A stretch of 64,000 bases of DNA. It comes from Lewinellaceae bacterium. Its GTDB lineage: Bacteria > Bacteroidota > Bacteroidia > Chitinophagales > Saprospiraceae. Made by a program: the position numbers and the translations under genes. Positions 9,397 through 16,175 of the stretch are shown one piece after another. The notes beneath the pieces are model-generated. The model was not told the DNA's origin. It saw only the letters and a program-made list of their open reading frames with translations, and did not search any database. The stretch spans positions 124,001 through 188,000 of the forward strand of contig JACJYI010000002.1 of the NCBI GenBank assembly GCA_020636225.1, read 5' to 3'. How positions within the stretch are numbered: the stretch's first letter is position 1; the number at the start of each line of letters is the position of its first letter.

Positions 9397-10389
9397 TCAG
9401 TTCAAGAACCAGCTGTCTCTGGACCCTCGCAAATGGTTGACGAAGTCCAGAGAGTTGGCATTCCTGGCAAGGAAGGCATCGATGTAGGTGCTCTTCACGG
9501 CATTAGTGAAGAGATTGTAGAGATCCCAATGGGAAAGAGGAGGAAGAGACAGGGATTCATTCCCCATGCCTGCGTACATCTTCACCACATGGTTGATCTG
9601 GGAATCTGACAGGAGCATTGCCGGGAGTGCCTTCTTTGCCTTGTATGCCAGATTTTGATAGATCCGGCACCGTCCAACAAGAAAGGTGAACTCGCAGGGA
9701 GAGATTCCACCGTCCATCAGGGACGCCAGTTCCCTGTATTGAGCTTCTTCATCAAAGTCGTGAACCAGTTGGGCGATTTGATCCGAAAGCTTCCGAATAC
9801 TCCCTGTCTTGATCTGATCCTTGTACCCATCTGTGAATACACAGAGGTTGGAACAGATCTTCACCTGGAATCCGATGAACACCTTGAATACCTGGGGAGA
9901 ACCTCCCGTTCGGTTCAGGTTGTCCAGATTGTAGGCTTTCACCCCTCCTACAGTCAATTGGATAGGGTGTCCATCAATCTCCCGTGTGACAGAGGGAATT
10001 CGATACAGGAAGGCACATCGTTCGTAGTACAGGGTCTTCTCATGAGGAAGCAAAGCTGCAGCTGGCTTGTGACGAGCTGAGGGAATGCGTCCTTTCACGG
10101 GATGACTGACTCGAATATCCACAGGAGATAAGGGTAGCCCTATAACCTCTTCTGTCGTTTCACCCAGGATCTGTATGAAATCCTGATGGGAGATCGTAGG
10201 TTCGTTATCCTTGGTGAAAACCGGAATGATGTGCTGAGAGCGCATCTCCTGAAGGGGCATGGGCACACTGTTCCCTTCAATGAAGGAGGGGTATTCGGGT
10301 AGGGAAAATTCAGTCTTTGGCAGGTTATTTTCGATGAGCTGCAGTTCCATTTGATTGAGATTTAGTGAGTTGAAGAGATTGGAGTTCAT
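9397..10389 (-). CDS. DUF3871 family protein
   Basis: 330 residues. The middle matches the DUF3871 family of Bacteroidota: EEVIGLPLSPVDIRVSHP, then KTLYYERCAF, LTVGGVKAYNLDNL and VFIGFQVKICSNLCVFTDG. The function of this family is unknown. It is commonly met in mobile elements and plasmids, and here it overlaps the 3' end of a RecA-like ATPase gene by 65 bases (26 if the second ATG at 10350 is used), so the two are translated from one message. The company of an ATPase and an integrase suggests a role in the element's DNA metabolism; this is inference. There is no signal peptide or membrane segment, so it is cytoplasmic. Confidence 0.85.
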   Translation of the reverse strand: MNSNLFNSLNLNQMELQLIENNLPKTEFSLPEYPSFIEGNSVPMPLQEMRSQHIIPVFTKDNEPTISHQDFIQILGETTEEVIGLPLSPVDIRVSHPVKGRIPSARHKPAAALLPHEKTLYYERCAFLYRIPSVTREIDGHPIQLTVGGVKAYNLDNLNRTGGSPQVFKVFIGFQVKICSNLCVFTDGYKDQIKTGSIRKLSDQIAQLVHDFDEEAQYRELASLMDGGISPCEFTFLVGRCRIYQNLAYKAKKALPAMLLSDSQINHVVKMYAGMGNESLSLPPLSHWDLYNLFTNAVKSTYIDAFLARNANSLDFVNHLRGSRDSWFLN

Positions 10390-11185
10390 GACGACGTTGG
10401 GTGAACAAGGGACCCAATTCAGGATGATTGAGGATGTTCTCCGAATACAGTTGAAGGAGATCGGAAACGGATTGACAGGATCCGATACGCTGTTCCATAG
10501 TCGATTCTTCTTCCGGTATACCTTTCGTTAACCAGTTAAGGATTTGTTGACCAGTAGCATCTGAGATCCTTGAAGGAGGATTCTTGTCAAACATTCCTGT
10601 CCGATCCTTGGAGCAGGTAGCCATGTGCTGGATATCCAGGTCGAACACGAGGGTGAACTCATAGTCCATCCCATCCCGTTGAACAGCTTTCAATCCAACC
10701 TTCTCGGGGACCTGTTTGCCATTCTTCTCATTGAGGACATACTCCTGTTTTACCCGCATGGTAGCAATCACATGGGCAGGAGACTGAAGGATCTTCTGCA
10801 CGAATGCCTTTTGTCGGGGTGTGATCTTCGCCCAGTTGGTGAAACTGTTTCCCACCATATTGCCATGAGCATCCAGCAGGAAGTCCCAGCAATGTGAGAT
10901 GGAGTCGAGGATGATACATTCGATCCCTGCCTTCTCACACTGATCCATTGCCTGGATGTATCGTTCGGGTGAGAAGGGTTCTCCCAGGGGAAGTACATTG
11001 TAGGGCCCCAAATGAGCATAGAGATCCGAGGAACTGTTCTCGGTGTCGATGATGGCAACCTTTCGGAGATCACCAACGAGCCCCTGGGCTAGAAGGAGAG
11101 ACGAATAGGTCTTTCCGCTTCCCGAGGGTCCCTGAAGCGCCATCTTGATCCTGGATAAGCGGCGCTGAGCTTGACGTAATTGCAT
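10325..11185 (-). CDS. RecA-like/AAA ATPase of a mobile element (Sak4-like)
   Basis: 286 residues from the chosen start. Walker A is GPSGSGKT near the N-terminus (MALQGPSGSGKTYSSLLLAQ). A Walker B-type strand, CIILDSISHCWD, comes about 80 residues later. After it come VIATMRVKQEYV and DFLLDAHG. This layout fits phage and plasmid nucleotide-binding proteins of the RecA/Sak4 type, which anneal or load on single-stranded DNA, but the assignment is by motif only. I chose the ATG at 11185 (MQLRQAQRR): the frame is open upstream to 11257, but the added 24 residues overlie the terminator-like hairpin at 11219-11246. DUF3871 follows with an overlap. Confidence 0.8.
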   Translation of the reverse strand: MQLRQAQRRLSRIKMALQGPSGSGKTYSSLLLAQGLVGDLRKVAIIDTENSSSDLYAHLGPYNVLPLGEPFSPERYIQAMDQCEKAGIECIILDSISHCWDFLLDAHGNMVGNSFTNWAKITPRQKAFVQKILQSPAHVIATMRVKQEYVLNEKNGKQVPEKVGLKAVQRDGMDYEFTLVFDLDIQHMATCSKDRTGMFDKNPPSRISDATGQQILNWLTKGIPEEESTMEQRIGSCQSVSDLLQLYSENILNHPELGPLFTQRRHELQSLQLTKSQSNGTAAHRK

Positions 11186-11218
11186 AGTATATATGTATTT
11201 GTATTTGAGAAAAGAAAA

Positions 11219-11246
11219 GGGGTGAACTCCTTGCGGAATCCACCCC
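11219..11246 (-). terminator. GCAA-tetraloop hairpin with U-rich tail between 126-aa gene and ATPase
   Basis: On the minus-strand RNA, 11246-11235 pairs with 11230-11219 over 12 bp around loop GCAA, using two G-U pairs. On the plus-strand RNA those two positions would be A-C mismatches, so the structure belongs to the minus-strand transcript. It is followed by TTTTCTTTTCTC. It lies 22 bases after the stop of the 126-aa gene and 33 bases before the ATPase ATG. It could be an intrinsic terminator, or an attenuator controlling read-through into the ATPase. Confidence 0.65.
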
Positions 11247-11268
11247 CAGAAGAACAATGGAACAGTTG

Positions 11269-11649
11269 TCAGACAACCATTTCAGGGTTCTCCATCAGAA
11301 TCGGGTTTACCCGTTGAGGAACGGGTTTGATGGGTTTCGGCTTCGATTCGACACCTTCCGGCTCGAATTCGTAGCGGTGATGCAATTCGATGAGCTCCCC
11401 TGTTTCAGGGACCACCCATTCATAAGGTTCACAGGGCACCTTGGTGATCCTTCCAGGGATCTGGGTGCCAATGAGAGCCGCTGCAACGGATTCATCGAAT
11501 GTGGAGGTTATGGTCGTTTTTCGTGCCGTAGCATAGAATCGACCGGTTTCCTTGGACTGGACCATTTCCAGATCCCCCTGGAGTACCAATGCGATGTACT
11601 CCTCACCATCGAGGTTCTCCCTCGTGGTGTAGCTGACAACTGTTACCAT
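11269..11649 (-). CDS. Unknown 126-aa protein of the DUF3871-ATPase module
   Basis: 126 residues, no recognised domain. The N-terminal half is beta-rich (VTVVSYTTRENLDGEEYIAL, then QGDLEMVQSKETGRFY); the C-terminal third is charged and proline-rich (ESKPKPIKPVPQ). Cytoplasmic, with no signal or membrane segment. It is first in the leftward set 126-aa, ATPase, DUF3871. A small beta-rich protein next to a RecA-like ATPase could be a single-strand DNA-binding partner, but there is no sequence proof of that. The ATG is preceded by a structured leader that shares a motif with the leader of the ATPase gene. Confidence 0.65.
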   Translation of the reverse strand: MVTVVSYTTRENLDGEEYIALVLQGDLEMVQSKETGRFYATARKTTITSTFDESVAAALIGTQIPGRITKVPCEPYEWVVPETGELIELHHRYEFEPEGVESKPKPIKPVPQRVNPILMENPEMVV

Positions 11650-11740
11650 GATTTGAGGTATTAGTGGTTAAGAAAAAATGAACCACAGAGGCTGAATTCC
11701 ACGGAATCCGCACCCCCCCGGGTTGGGGTGGGGAGGGAGT
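11650..11740 (-). promoter_or_regulatory. Structured leader of the 126-aa gene with a G-tract motif
   Basis: Three elements are visible. First, inverted repeat 11664-11669 / 11681-11686 (GTGGTT/AACCAC) around a U-rich loop, just before the ATG. Second, on the minus strand, 11718-11690 carries GGGGTGCGGATTCCG then GGAATTCAG, which copies the core of the hairpin before the ATPase gene (GGGGTGGATTCCG, GGAGTTCA). Third, the plus strand at 11720-11737 has four G-tracts separated by 2, 1 and 1 bases (GGGTTGGGGTGGGGAGGG), a classic potential G-quadruplex. Shared leader elements suggest the two genes are controlled together. Confidence 0.45.
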
Positions 11741-11979
11741 TCAACATCTGCAAAGGTTAGTGGGGGTTCGTTGGAGGGGGACCCGTCAAACAAACACACA
11801 AAAAGGTGGGGTGTCTATACAGAGGAATACCTATATTCGGGGTACCTGGGTGACATCCATGACGATTATGATGCAGCGGAGCTAGACCCCCATCTGAATT
11901 GGGATCCGTGGGTGGTCTATACCATGAAATATATATGTAGCAACGGCAAGTTGAGGATATGAAAGGTGGCAATAGGACC
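11741..11979. other. Apparently non-coding stretch
   Basis: Together with the preceding leader this is about 330 bases without a convincing gene. It contains short open frames on both strands, but none resembles a protein I know. It contains two GTCTATA-type words (near 11813 and 11914) upstream of the small membrane-protein gene, which may be promoter parts. Confidence 0.35.
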
Positions 11980-12321
11980 ATGCGCTATAAGAAGCACGCC
12001 ACCTACCTACTCTTCGGGGTGGTGGGGTTTACCTTGTTTGTTTCAGCTTTTTCGGCAAGCTCGTACAAGTACTATAAAACTGATCATTCTTCGGGGGTAG
12101 AATATTGGATAATTAGTCCAGACTACCCAGTTTGGCCACCAAAACAGCTAACTGAAATAGCATATGACGACTATAAGGCGGAACTAAGAAAGGGGAATTG
12201 GGATATTACAACAAGAAGAATTAGGCAACCTTTCCCATACGTTGTTGGGGGATCGCTCTTTCTGATTCTTCTATTCACTGATCCTCTGAGGAAGAGATTT
12301 GAGATCGAAACTGAGAACTAG
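11980..12321 (+). CDS. Small membrane protein, unknown
   Basis: 113 residues from the ATG at 11980 (an in-frame ATG at 11959 would add MKGGNRT). Two hydrophobic segments are visible: TYLLFGVVGFTLFVSAF near residues 8-25 and VVGGSLFLILLF near 84-97. Between them is a polar ~55-residue extracytoplasmic loop rich in aromatic residues. The C-terminus is charged and cytoplasmic. I recognise no family. AT content is high and it stands alone among orphan genes of the island. Codon use and the two clean membrane segments favour a real gene. Confidence 0.5.
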   Translation: MRYKKHATYLLFGVVGFTLFVSAFSASSYKYYKTDHSSGVEYWIISPDYPVWPPKQLTEIAYDDYKAELRKGNWDITTRRIRQPFPYVVGGSLFLILLFTDPLRKRFEIETEN

Positions 12322-12543
12322 GATGATGAGGGGGAAGTTTATCGACATCTAAGTTTATTCCACACCTCGAGGCAAACCTAGCAGCCTTGGCAATGAGGCA
12401 AAGTGTATGGATGTAGGCTAGCTACAAAATTGATTTACAACAGGTTACTATATTTGACTAGTTGGTGTTATATTTATTTGCGGATCTAAACCTATTTAGA
12501 TCAATTTTTGCCAGGATATAATTCTAATATTCAATTTGCAGAT

Positions 12544-12762
12544 ATGGAACACATTAAAATTGAGCTGATTAAATGGTTGGAGATACTTACAGATGCAAAT
12601 AGAGAGCAGTGGGACATTTTTTTGGGATACTCAACATCTCCGAATCATAGACTAATCATTGTAGATGAGGGGAGAGAAAGATGGGTTATTAAGGGGAGAA
12701 TGGGTTCAAAAACTGTTGAATATCAAGAAATTAACAGTTCAAATGCGAAAGAGATGCCTTAG
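12544..12762 (+). CDS. Small hypothetical protein
   Basis: 72 residues from the ATG at 12544 (MEHIKIELIKWLEILTDANR); a TTG at 12508 would add 12 residues. It has an amphipathic N-terminal helix followed by a beta-like segment (HRLIIVDEGRERWVIKGRMG). No family recognised. It is AT-rich like its neighbours, and its reality rests only on open frame and composition. Confidence 0.35.
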   Translation: MEHIKIELIKWLEILTDANREQWDIFLGYSTSPNHRLIIVDEGRERWVIKGRMGSKTVEYQEINSSNAKEMP

Positions 12763-12879
12763 GTTCTCGAATTTGGTAGAATTTACTCCGTTCTCTCATC
12801 TGAAATACTGATTCGAGCAAGAAGGAAGCTGCGTCCTAAGGCAATATGGTTCATAAGTAATTAATAATTAACGGATTAT

Positions 12880-13272
12880 ATGCTAGTCGGAGCCTACAAA
12901 TATTCTGTTTCGAAAAGAAAGAATAAGCAAAAAGCGCAAGGCTTGGGGGGAAATTCAATGCAAAAGTCAACCAGGAAGAATAAGAGGCTGAATTGGAAAC
13001 CCAAGTACAGTCCTACTTCAAGGGCATTTTGGGATGGAATGGATGTCCACCAGGCAAGAATTGTATTATTTTGGTCAAAAGAAGAGTTTGATAGGCTAGC
13101 TAATAGCGTGGGTTTGAAGTTGGGTGACCATGCCGTTTTGCAGGGAGAGATACTGGATCTCCTTTTTACTAAATTCGCCGAGCGTTATAGAATGATCAAG
13201 CGAGGCGGAGGTAAAGTGAATCCTCAGTCTCAGGGCAAGAAGAGATCTTACTGGTGGCCTGTTAAAAAATGA
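12880..13272 (+). CDS. Small basic hypothetical protein
   Basis: 130 residues from the ATG at 12880; a second ATG at 12958 gives 104. The N-terminal ~50 residues are very rich in lysine and arginine, and the C-terminus is also basic (QGKKRSYWWPVKK). The middle (FWSKEEFDRLANSVGLKLGD, then EILDLLFTKFAERYRM) looks helical. Such charge suggests nucleic-acid binding, which is inference. I recognise no family. It is convergent with the integrase gene. Confidence 0.4.
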   Translation: MLVGAYKYSVSKRKNKQKAQGLGGNSMQKSTRKNKRLNWKPKYSPTSRAFWDGMDVHQARIVLFWSKEEFDRLANSVGLKLGDHAVLQGEILDLLFTKFAERYRMIKRGGGKVNPQSQGKKRSYWWPVKK

Positions 13273-13368
13273 ATCGGATCTCACTGGATGAGGGTCTTAT
13301 GTTGCTCAATTAAGTTCTGATTTTGAGGATGTTGTCTCCATATAGGGGGCTTCTATAGTTCAAGGATC

Positions 13369-14649
13369 TTAATTGAATAGTGGGCTTCTAAGCAGCAAGT
13401 TAGCATTCTCCTCCTCATCAAACTTGATATACTCCATGAATGTAGAGGGTTTCTTGTGTCCGGTGATCTTCATGATGTTCAGCATGGGAATCCCAGCCTG
13501 ATAAGCGTTCGTGGCGAATGAACGTCTGGCGGTATGGAAGGATACCAGCTTCCACTTGGGTTCTGTGTTCTCTACTACTTTCCCTCCTGGGTATGAGCGA
13601 AGGGTAACCATCTTCTTGAGTCCTGCTCGTTGGCACACCGACTTGATATAGTCATTGGCTTTCTGGTTACTGATCTTTCCGAAACTGAATCCATGCTTCT
13701 TCAGGATCTCATAGACGAGAGGTTTCAGGGGAATCTTGATCCGGGTATTTGTCTTCCCTGCTACTACATTGAGGATCATCCCCGTGGGAGTGGATTCGAT
13801 GTTCCTGGACGATAACTGAAGAAGATCTCCGAACCGCAAGCCTGTATAACATCCCACAATGAAGATGTCTCGTACCCGGGAAAGGGAAGGGACAGCATCC
13901 AGTTGACAAGTAAGAAGTAGTGCGATCTCCTCCTCATTCAGGTAGATATTGTCCACCGGCTTCCTGGGGACAGTCAAGGAACGGTGATTCATGTCGACAG
14001 GAGCGTCTATACCTTGGTACCTTGCTTCCTTCAATACGACTTTCAATGCGACCCATTGCTTGTTGATGTAGTTGATCCCCTTGCGTTCAGCGACAAGATA
14101 CCTCTGGAACCCTTCGATGAAGCCCCTGTCTACATCAGTGAGCAGGGGAGTTGCTCCCTTGGTGTACTTATTGAGGTTTGACAATAGACTGGTATAGACT
14201 TTTATGGATGAAGCCTTGAATTTGTGAGGTTGGTTCAGACGTTTCCGGACCATCTCTTGAATGAATGTCCCCAGCTTGGGAACCTCGTCTCCTTTAATCT
14301 CTTCTCCATCATTGCCATCCTTGCCCTCGTTGCTTTCCCTGCCGACCCGGGACAGGAACTCCTGACGAAGCAGATACATGGGGATATTCTCCCTGGTGCG
14401 ATACTGGGCGGTCAGTTCCAGGAGCAGATCGTTGAAGTAGCTCTCATAGGCATCCAATTGCGCATTGATCTGGGCAAACTCCGGGTACTCTGCCCGGGAT
14501 TTCACCCGTTGGGTTCGTTCGTTCCAGTACCGGACCAGTACAGATGTCCCTGTGGATACCATCAGACGCTTGTCCCCCATGCGGTAGATCATCATGATTC
14601 GGGAGGAATCCTCCCGTTTATCGCGGAGTACAAAGCGCACCTTGGTCAT
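13369..14649 (-). CDS. Site-specific tyrosine recombinase (integrase)
   Basis: 426 residues. The N-terminal arm-binding part (residues 1-110) and SAM-like core-binding domain (about 120-215) are those of Bacteroidota conjugative-element and genomic-island integrases. The catalytic domain shows R272 (CYTGLRFGD), K299, H372-x-x-R375 (SFHTARRSFAT), H398 (ITGHKK) and nucleophile Y407 (TFMEYIKF), so all six active-site residues are present. It excises and inserts the element by strand exchange. Its start faces a repeat-rich region and a tRNA 3'-end fragment 147 bases away, which is the usual position of an integrase next to its attachment site. This identifies 1-14.8 kb as part of an integrated element. 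Confidence 0.95.
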   Translation of the reverse strand: MTKVRFVLRDKREDSSRIMMIYRMGDKRLMVSTGTSVLVRYWNERTQRVKSRAEYPEFAQINAQLDAYESYFNDLLLELTAQYRTRENIPMYLLRQEFLSRVGRESNEGKDGNDGEEIKGDEVPKLGTFIQEMVRKRLNQPHKFKASSIKVYTSLLSNLNKYTKGATPLLTDVDRGFIEGFQRYLVAERKGINYINKQWVALKVVLKEARYQGIDAPVDMNHRSLTVPRKPVDNIYLNEEEIALLLTCQLDAVPSLSRVRDIFIVGCYTGLRFGDLLQLSSRNIESTPTGMILNVVAGKTNTRIKIPLKPLVYEILKKHGFSFGKISNQKANDYIKSVCQRAGLKKMVTLRSYPGGKVVENTEPKWKLVSFHTARRSFATNAYQAGIPMLNIMKITGHKKPSTFMEYIKFDEEENANLLLRSPLFN

Positions 14650-14667
14650 GGAACAAAGGTAGGCAGA

Positions 14668-14698
14668 CCGTCAACGCCGTTGACGGTATCGTTGACGG
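14668..14698. repeat. GTTGACGG repeats before the integrase gene
   Basis: CCGTCAAC (14668-14675) and GTTGACGG (14679-14686) form a perfect 8-bp inverted repeat around GCC, and a third copy GTTGACGG (14691-14698) follows in direct orientation. They lie 18-49 bases upstream of the integrase ATG. They may be integrase arm-type binding sites or an operator for its expression. Confidence 0.55.
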
Positions 14699-14795
14699 TT
14701 TTTTTGTGATTTGGTGTGATTCACTATGATAGCGAATTCATATATATACTGTATATGAATGAATTATGTATGAGGAAATCACAATGTATACCAAA

Positions 14796-14820
14796 GGTTC
14801 GAGTCCTGTTGGGATCACCC
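14796..14820 (+). other. tRNA 3'-end fragment, probable right attachment site (attR)
   Basis: The bases read as a T-psi-C arm plus 3' acceptor strand: G-G, loop TTCGAGT, then CCTGT, then TGGGATC, a discriminator A and CC. With the preceding AAA the T stem pairs at 4 of 5 positions. No D arm, anticodon arm or 5' acceptor strand lies upstream, so this is not a whole tRNA. Integrases of this type insert at tRNA 3' ends and duplicate the end at the far junction. By orientation, the intact tRNA should be at the left end of the element, outside the window. The amino-acid identity cannot be read from this part. Confidence 0.65.
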
Positions 14821-15017
14821 TTTTCCTCTTTATCCAAGGCCGTTGAACGGTCAAACTCCGGGATTTATGGATTCAAGCAAATGGCATTGCAGGAGATATC
14901 GTTGGTTCTGCTTCCAATGCATGGGGAATATTTGTGCCATGGAGTCATTCGACATAATTTATTGCACCAGGTGAGGTTTATCAGAATTCTTCCTATTTTC
15001 GATAAAACCTTTTACTT

Positions 15018-15554
15018 ATGAAAAATGTAAGCTTTACCCTGAAATCGCTGTTCATCACCGGTTTGGTGATCGGAATGGCTTCTTTTGTTCAAGCTCAGAC
15101 GGTTGGTGCAGGCGCATGGATGGTCGGTGGCCAGGCCGGATTCTCTTCTGAAAAAACAGATGGGGAGGATGATGCTTTCAATTCACTGCTCATTGCCCCG
15201 AATATCGGGTATTTTGTCATGGACAATTTGGGTATCGGATTGAATTTGGGATTCGGACGATTTTCGCAGGGTGACTTGTCGTCTACGGCAATTGGTATCG
15301 GCCCATATGCTCGGTACTATGTCTATCAGGGGTTGTTTCCTCAGGTGGGTATTATGTATAACAGTGTCAAGTTCGAAGATGAGGACGCAGTGACCGCAAC
15401 CGATATCAACCTTGGCATCGGGTACAGCTTTTTTGTCAACAATTCGATCGCGATCGAGCCCATGCTGGGCTACACGATTGGAGGCGGAGATGATCCGAAG
15501 ACCAATTCATTCGGTCTGATGATCGGTGTCCAGGCCTTCCTGGGGCGTGAATAA
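15018..15554 (+). CDS. Outer-membrane beta-barrel protein
   Basis: 178 residues. A signal peptide ends at FVQAQ. The rest is made of alternating beta strands with glycine and aromatic girdle residues (IAPNIGYFVMDNLGIGLNLG, then IGPYARYYV, INLGIGYSFFV, MLGYTIGG), ending in GVQAFLGRE. This is the small barrel class common in Bacteroidota, about 8 strands; the exact role is unknown. It is the first gene to the right of the predicted attachment site and thus probably chromosomal. A strong two-way terminator follows. Confidence 0.8.
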   Translation: MKNVSFTLKSLFITGLVIGMASFVQAQTVGAGAWMVGGQAGFSSEKTDGEDDAFNSLLIAPNIGYFVMDNLGIGLNLGFGRFSQGDLSSTAIGIGPYARYYVYQGLFPQVGIMYNSVKFEDEDAVTATDINLGIGYSFFVNNSIAIEPMLGYTIGGGDDPKTNSFGLMIGVQAFLGRE

Positions 15555-15576
15555 GAGAACCTCAAATGATGTCATC

Positions 15577-15608
15577 AAAAGGGGCAAGCCGTTCGGCTTG
15601 CCCCTTTT
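15577..15608. terminator. Bidirectional intrinsic terminator
   Basis: A perfect 10-bp GC-rich stem, 15581-15590 with 15595-15604, around loop GTTC. It is flanked by AAAA on the left and TTTT on the right, so it can end transcripts from both sides. It separates the rightward barrel gene from the leftward GH92 unit. Confidence 0.93.
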
Positions 15609-15634
15609 CTTTTCTCATCATAGTGAAAGGTAGG

Positions 15635-16162
15635 TCAGAAGAACCTGGAAAACCCGATGCCAACCAGGAGGATGGCCCCTTGCCCAACTTCCTCTCCATC
15701 AGTCCGAACATTGATCTCGGCGCCAAAGGCGATCCTCGGCGTGAACTGCCAGTTGCCCTTCCGGATCGGATAGTCCAGCGTGGCCGTTGGTTGCAGGACC
15801 GTGACCTGCGTGGTGCCGGTGACTTCCAGCGGGGTACCCGGGGCCATTTTCCAATCGATCTCATTCCACCAGATATCTGTACGTACGCCCAACCGAAGAC
15901 CTTTCCATACCGGGTGTGCATATCCCAGGCTGGCACCAAACCCGCCACCTTTTTCATCGTCCTGCACGCCGAGGTCGCGATGATCCACCAGGTTGTATCC
16001 GATCCGGGCCTCGAACGAATTACCCTTGGTCCAGAGACAGGCATAGTTCAGTGAGGAGATCAATCCCGTAGGATAAACCTGGATCTCTACACCCAATTGG
16101 TGTTGTGCAGCCAGGGGAAGGGAAAAGGCGAGCAAACACAGAACGATTAGATTGCGTATCAT
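15635..16162 (-). CDS. Secreted/outer-membrane beta-barrel-like protein
   Basis: 175 residues from the ATG at 16162. The frame is open much further upstream but there it only shadows the GH92 gene. The signal peptide MIRNLIVLCLLAFSLPLAAQ supports this start. The mature part is beta-rich with regular aromatic positions (LNYACLW, FEARIGYNLV, LRLGVRTDIWW, WQFTPRIAFG) and ends in GIGFSRFF; a terminal phenylalanine is typical of outer-membrane barrels. It follows the GH92 gene after 13 bases and is likely cotranscribed. Function unknown. Confidence 0.7.
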   Translation of the reverse strand: MIRNLIVLCLLAFSLPLAAQHQLGVEIQVYPTGLISSLNYACLWTKGNSFEARIGYNLVDHRDLGVQDDEKGGGFGASLGYAHPVWKGLRLGVRTDIWWNEIDWKMAPGTPLEVTGTTQVTVLQPTATLDYPIRKGNWQFTPRIAFGAEINVRTDGEEVGQGAILLVGIGFSRFF

Positions 16163-16175
16163 AGGAAGGGGTGGA

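Noticed and set aside
11723..11962. A 79-codon plus-strand frame before the small membrane-protein gene
   Set aside because: It begins in the G-tract and its composition changes midway. No signal, domain or promoter supports it; the acidic, aromatic-rich end is the only protein-like part.
14791..14820. A complete tRNA gene
   Set aside because: Only the T arm and 3' acceptor strand are present; nothing upstream can form the D or anticodon arms.
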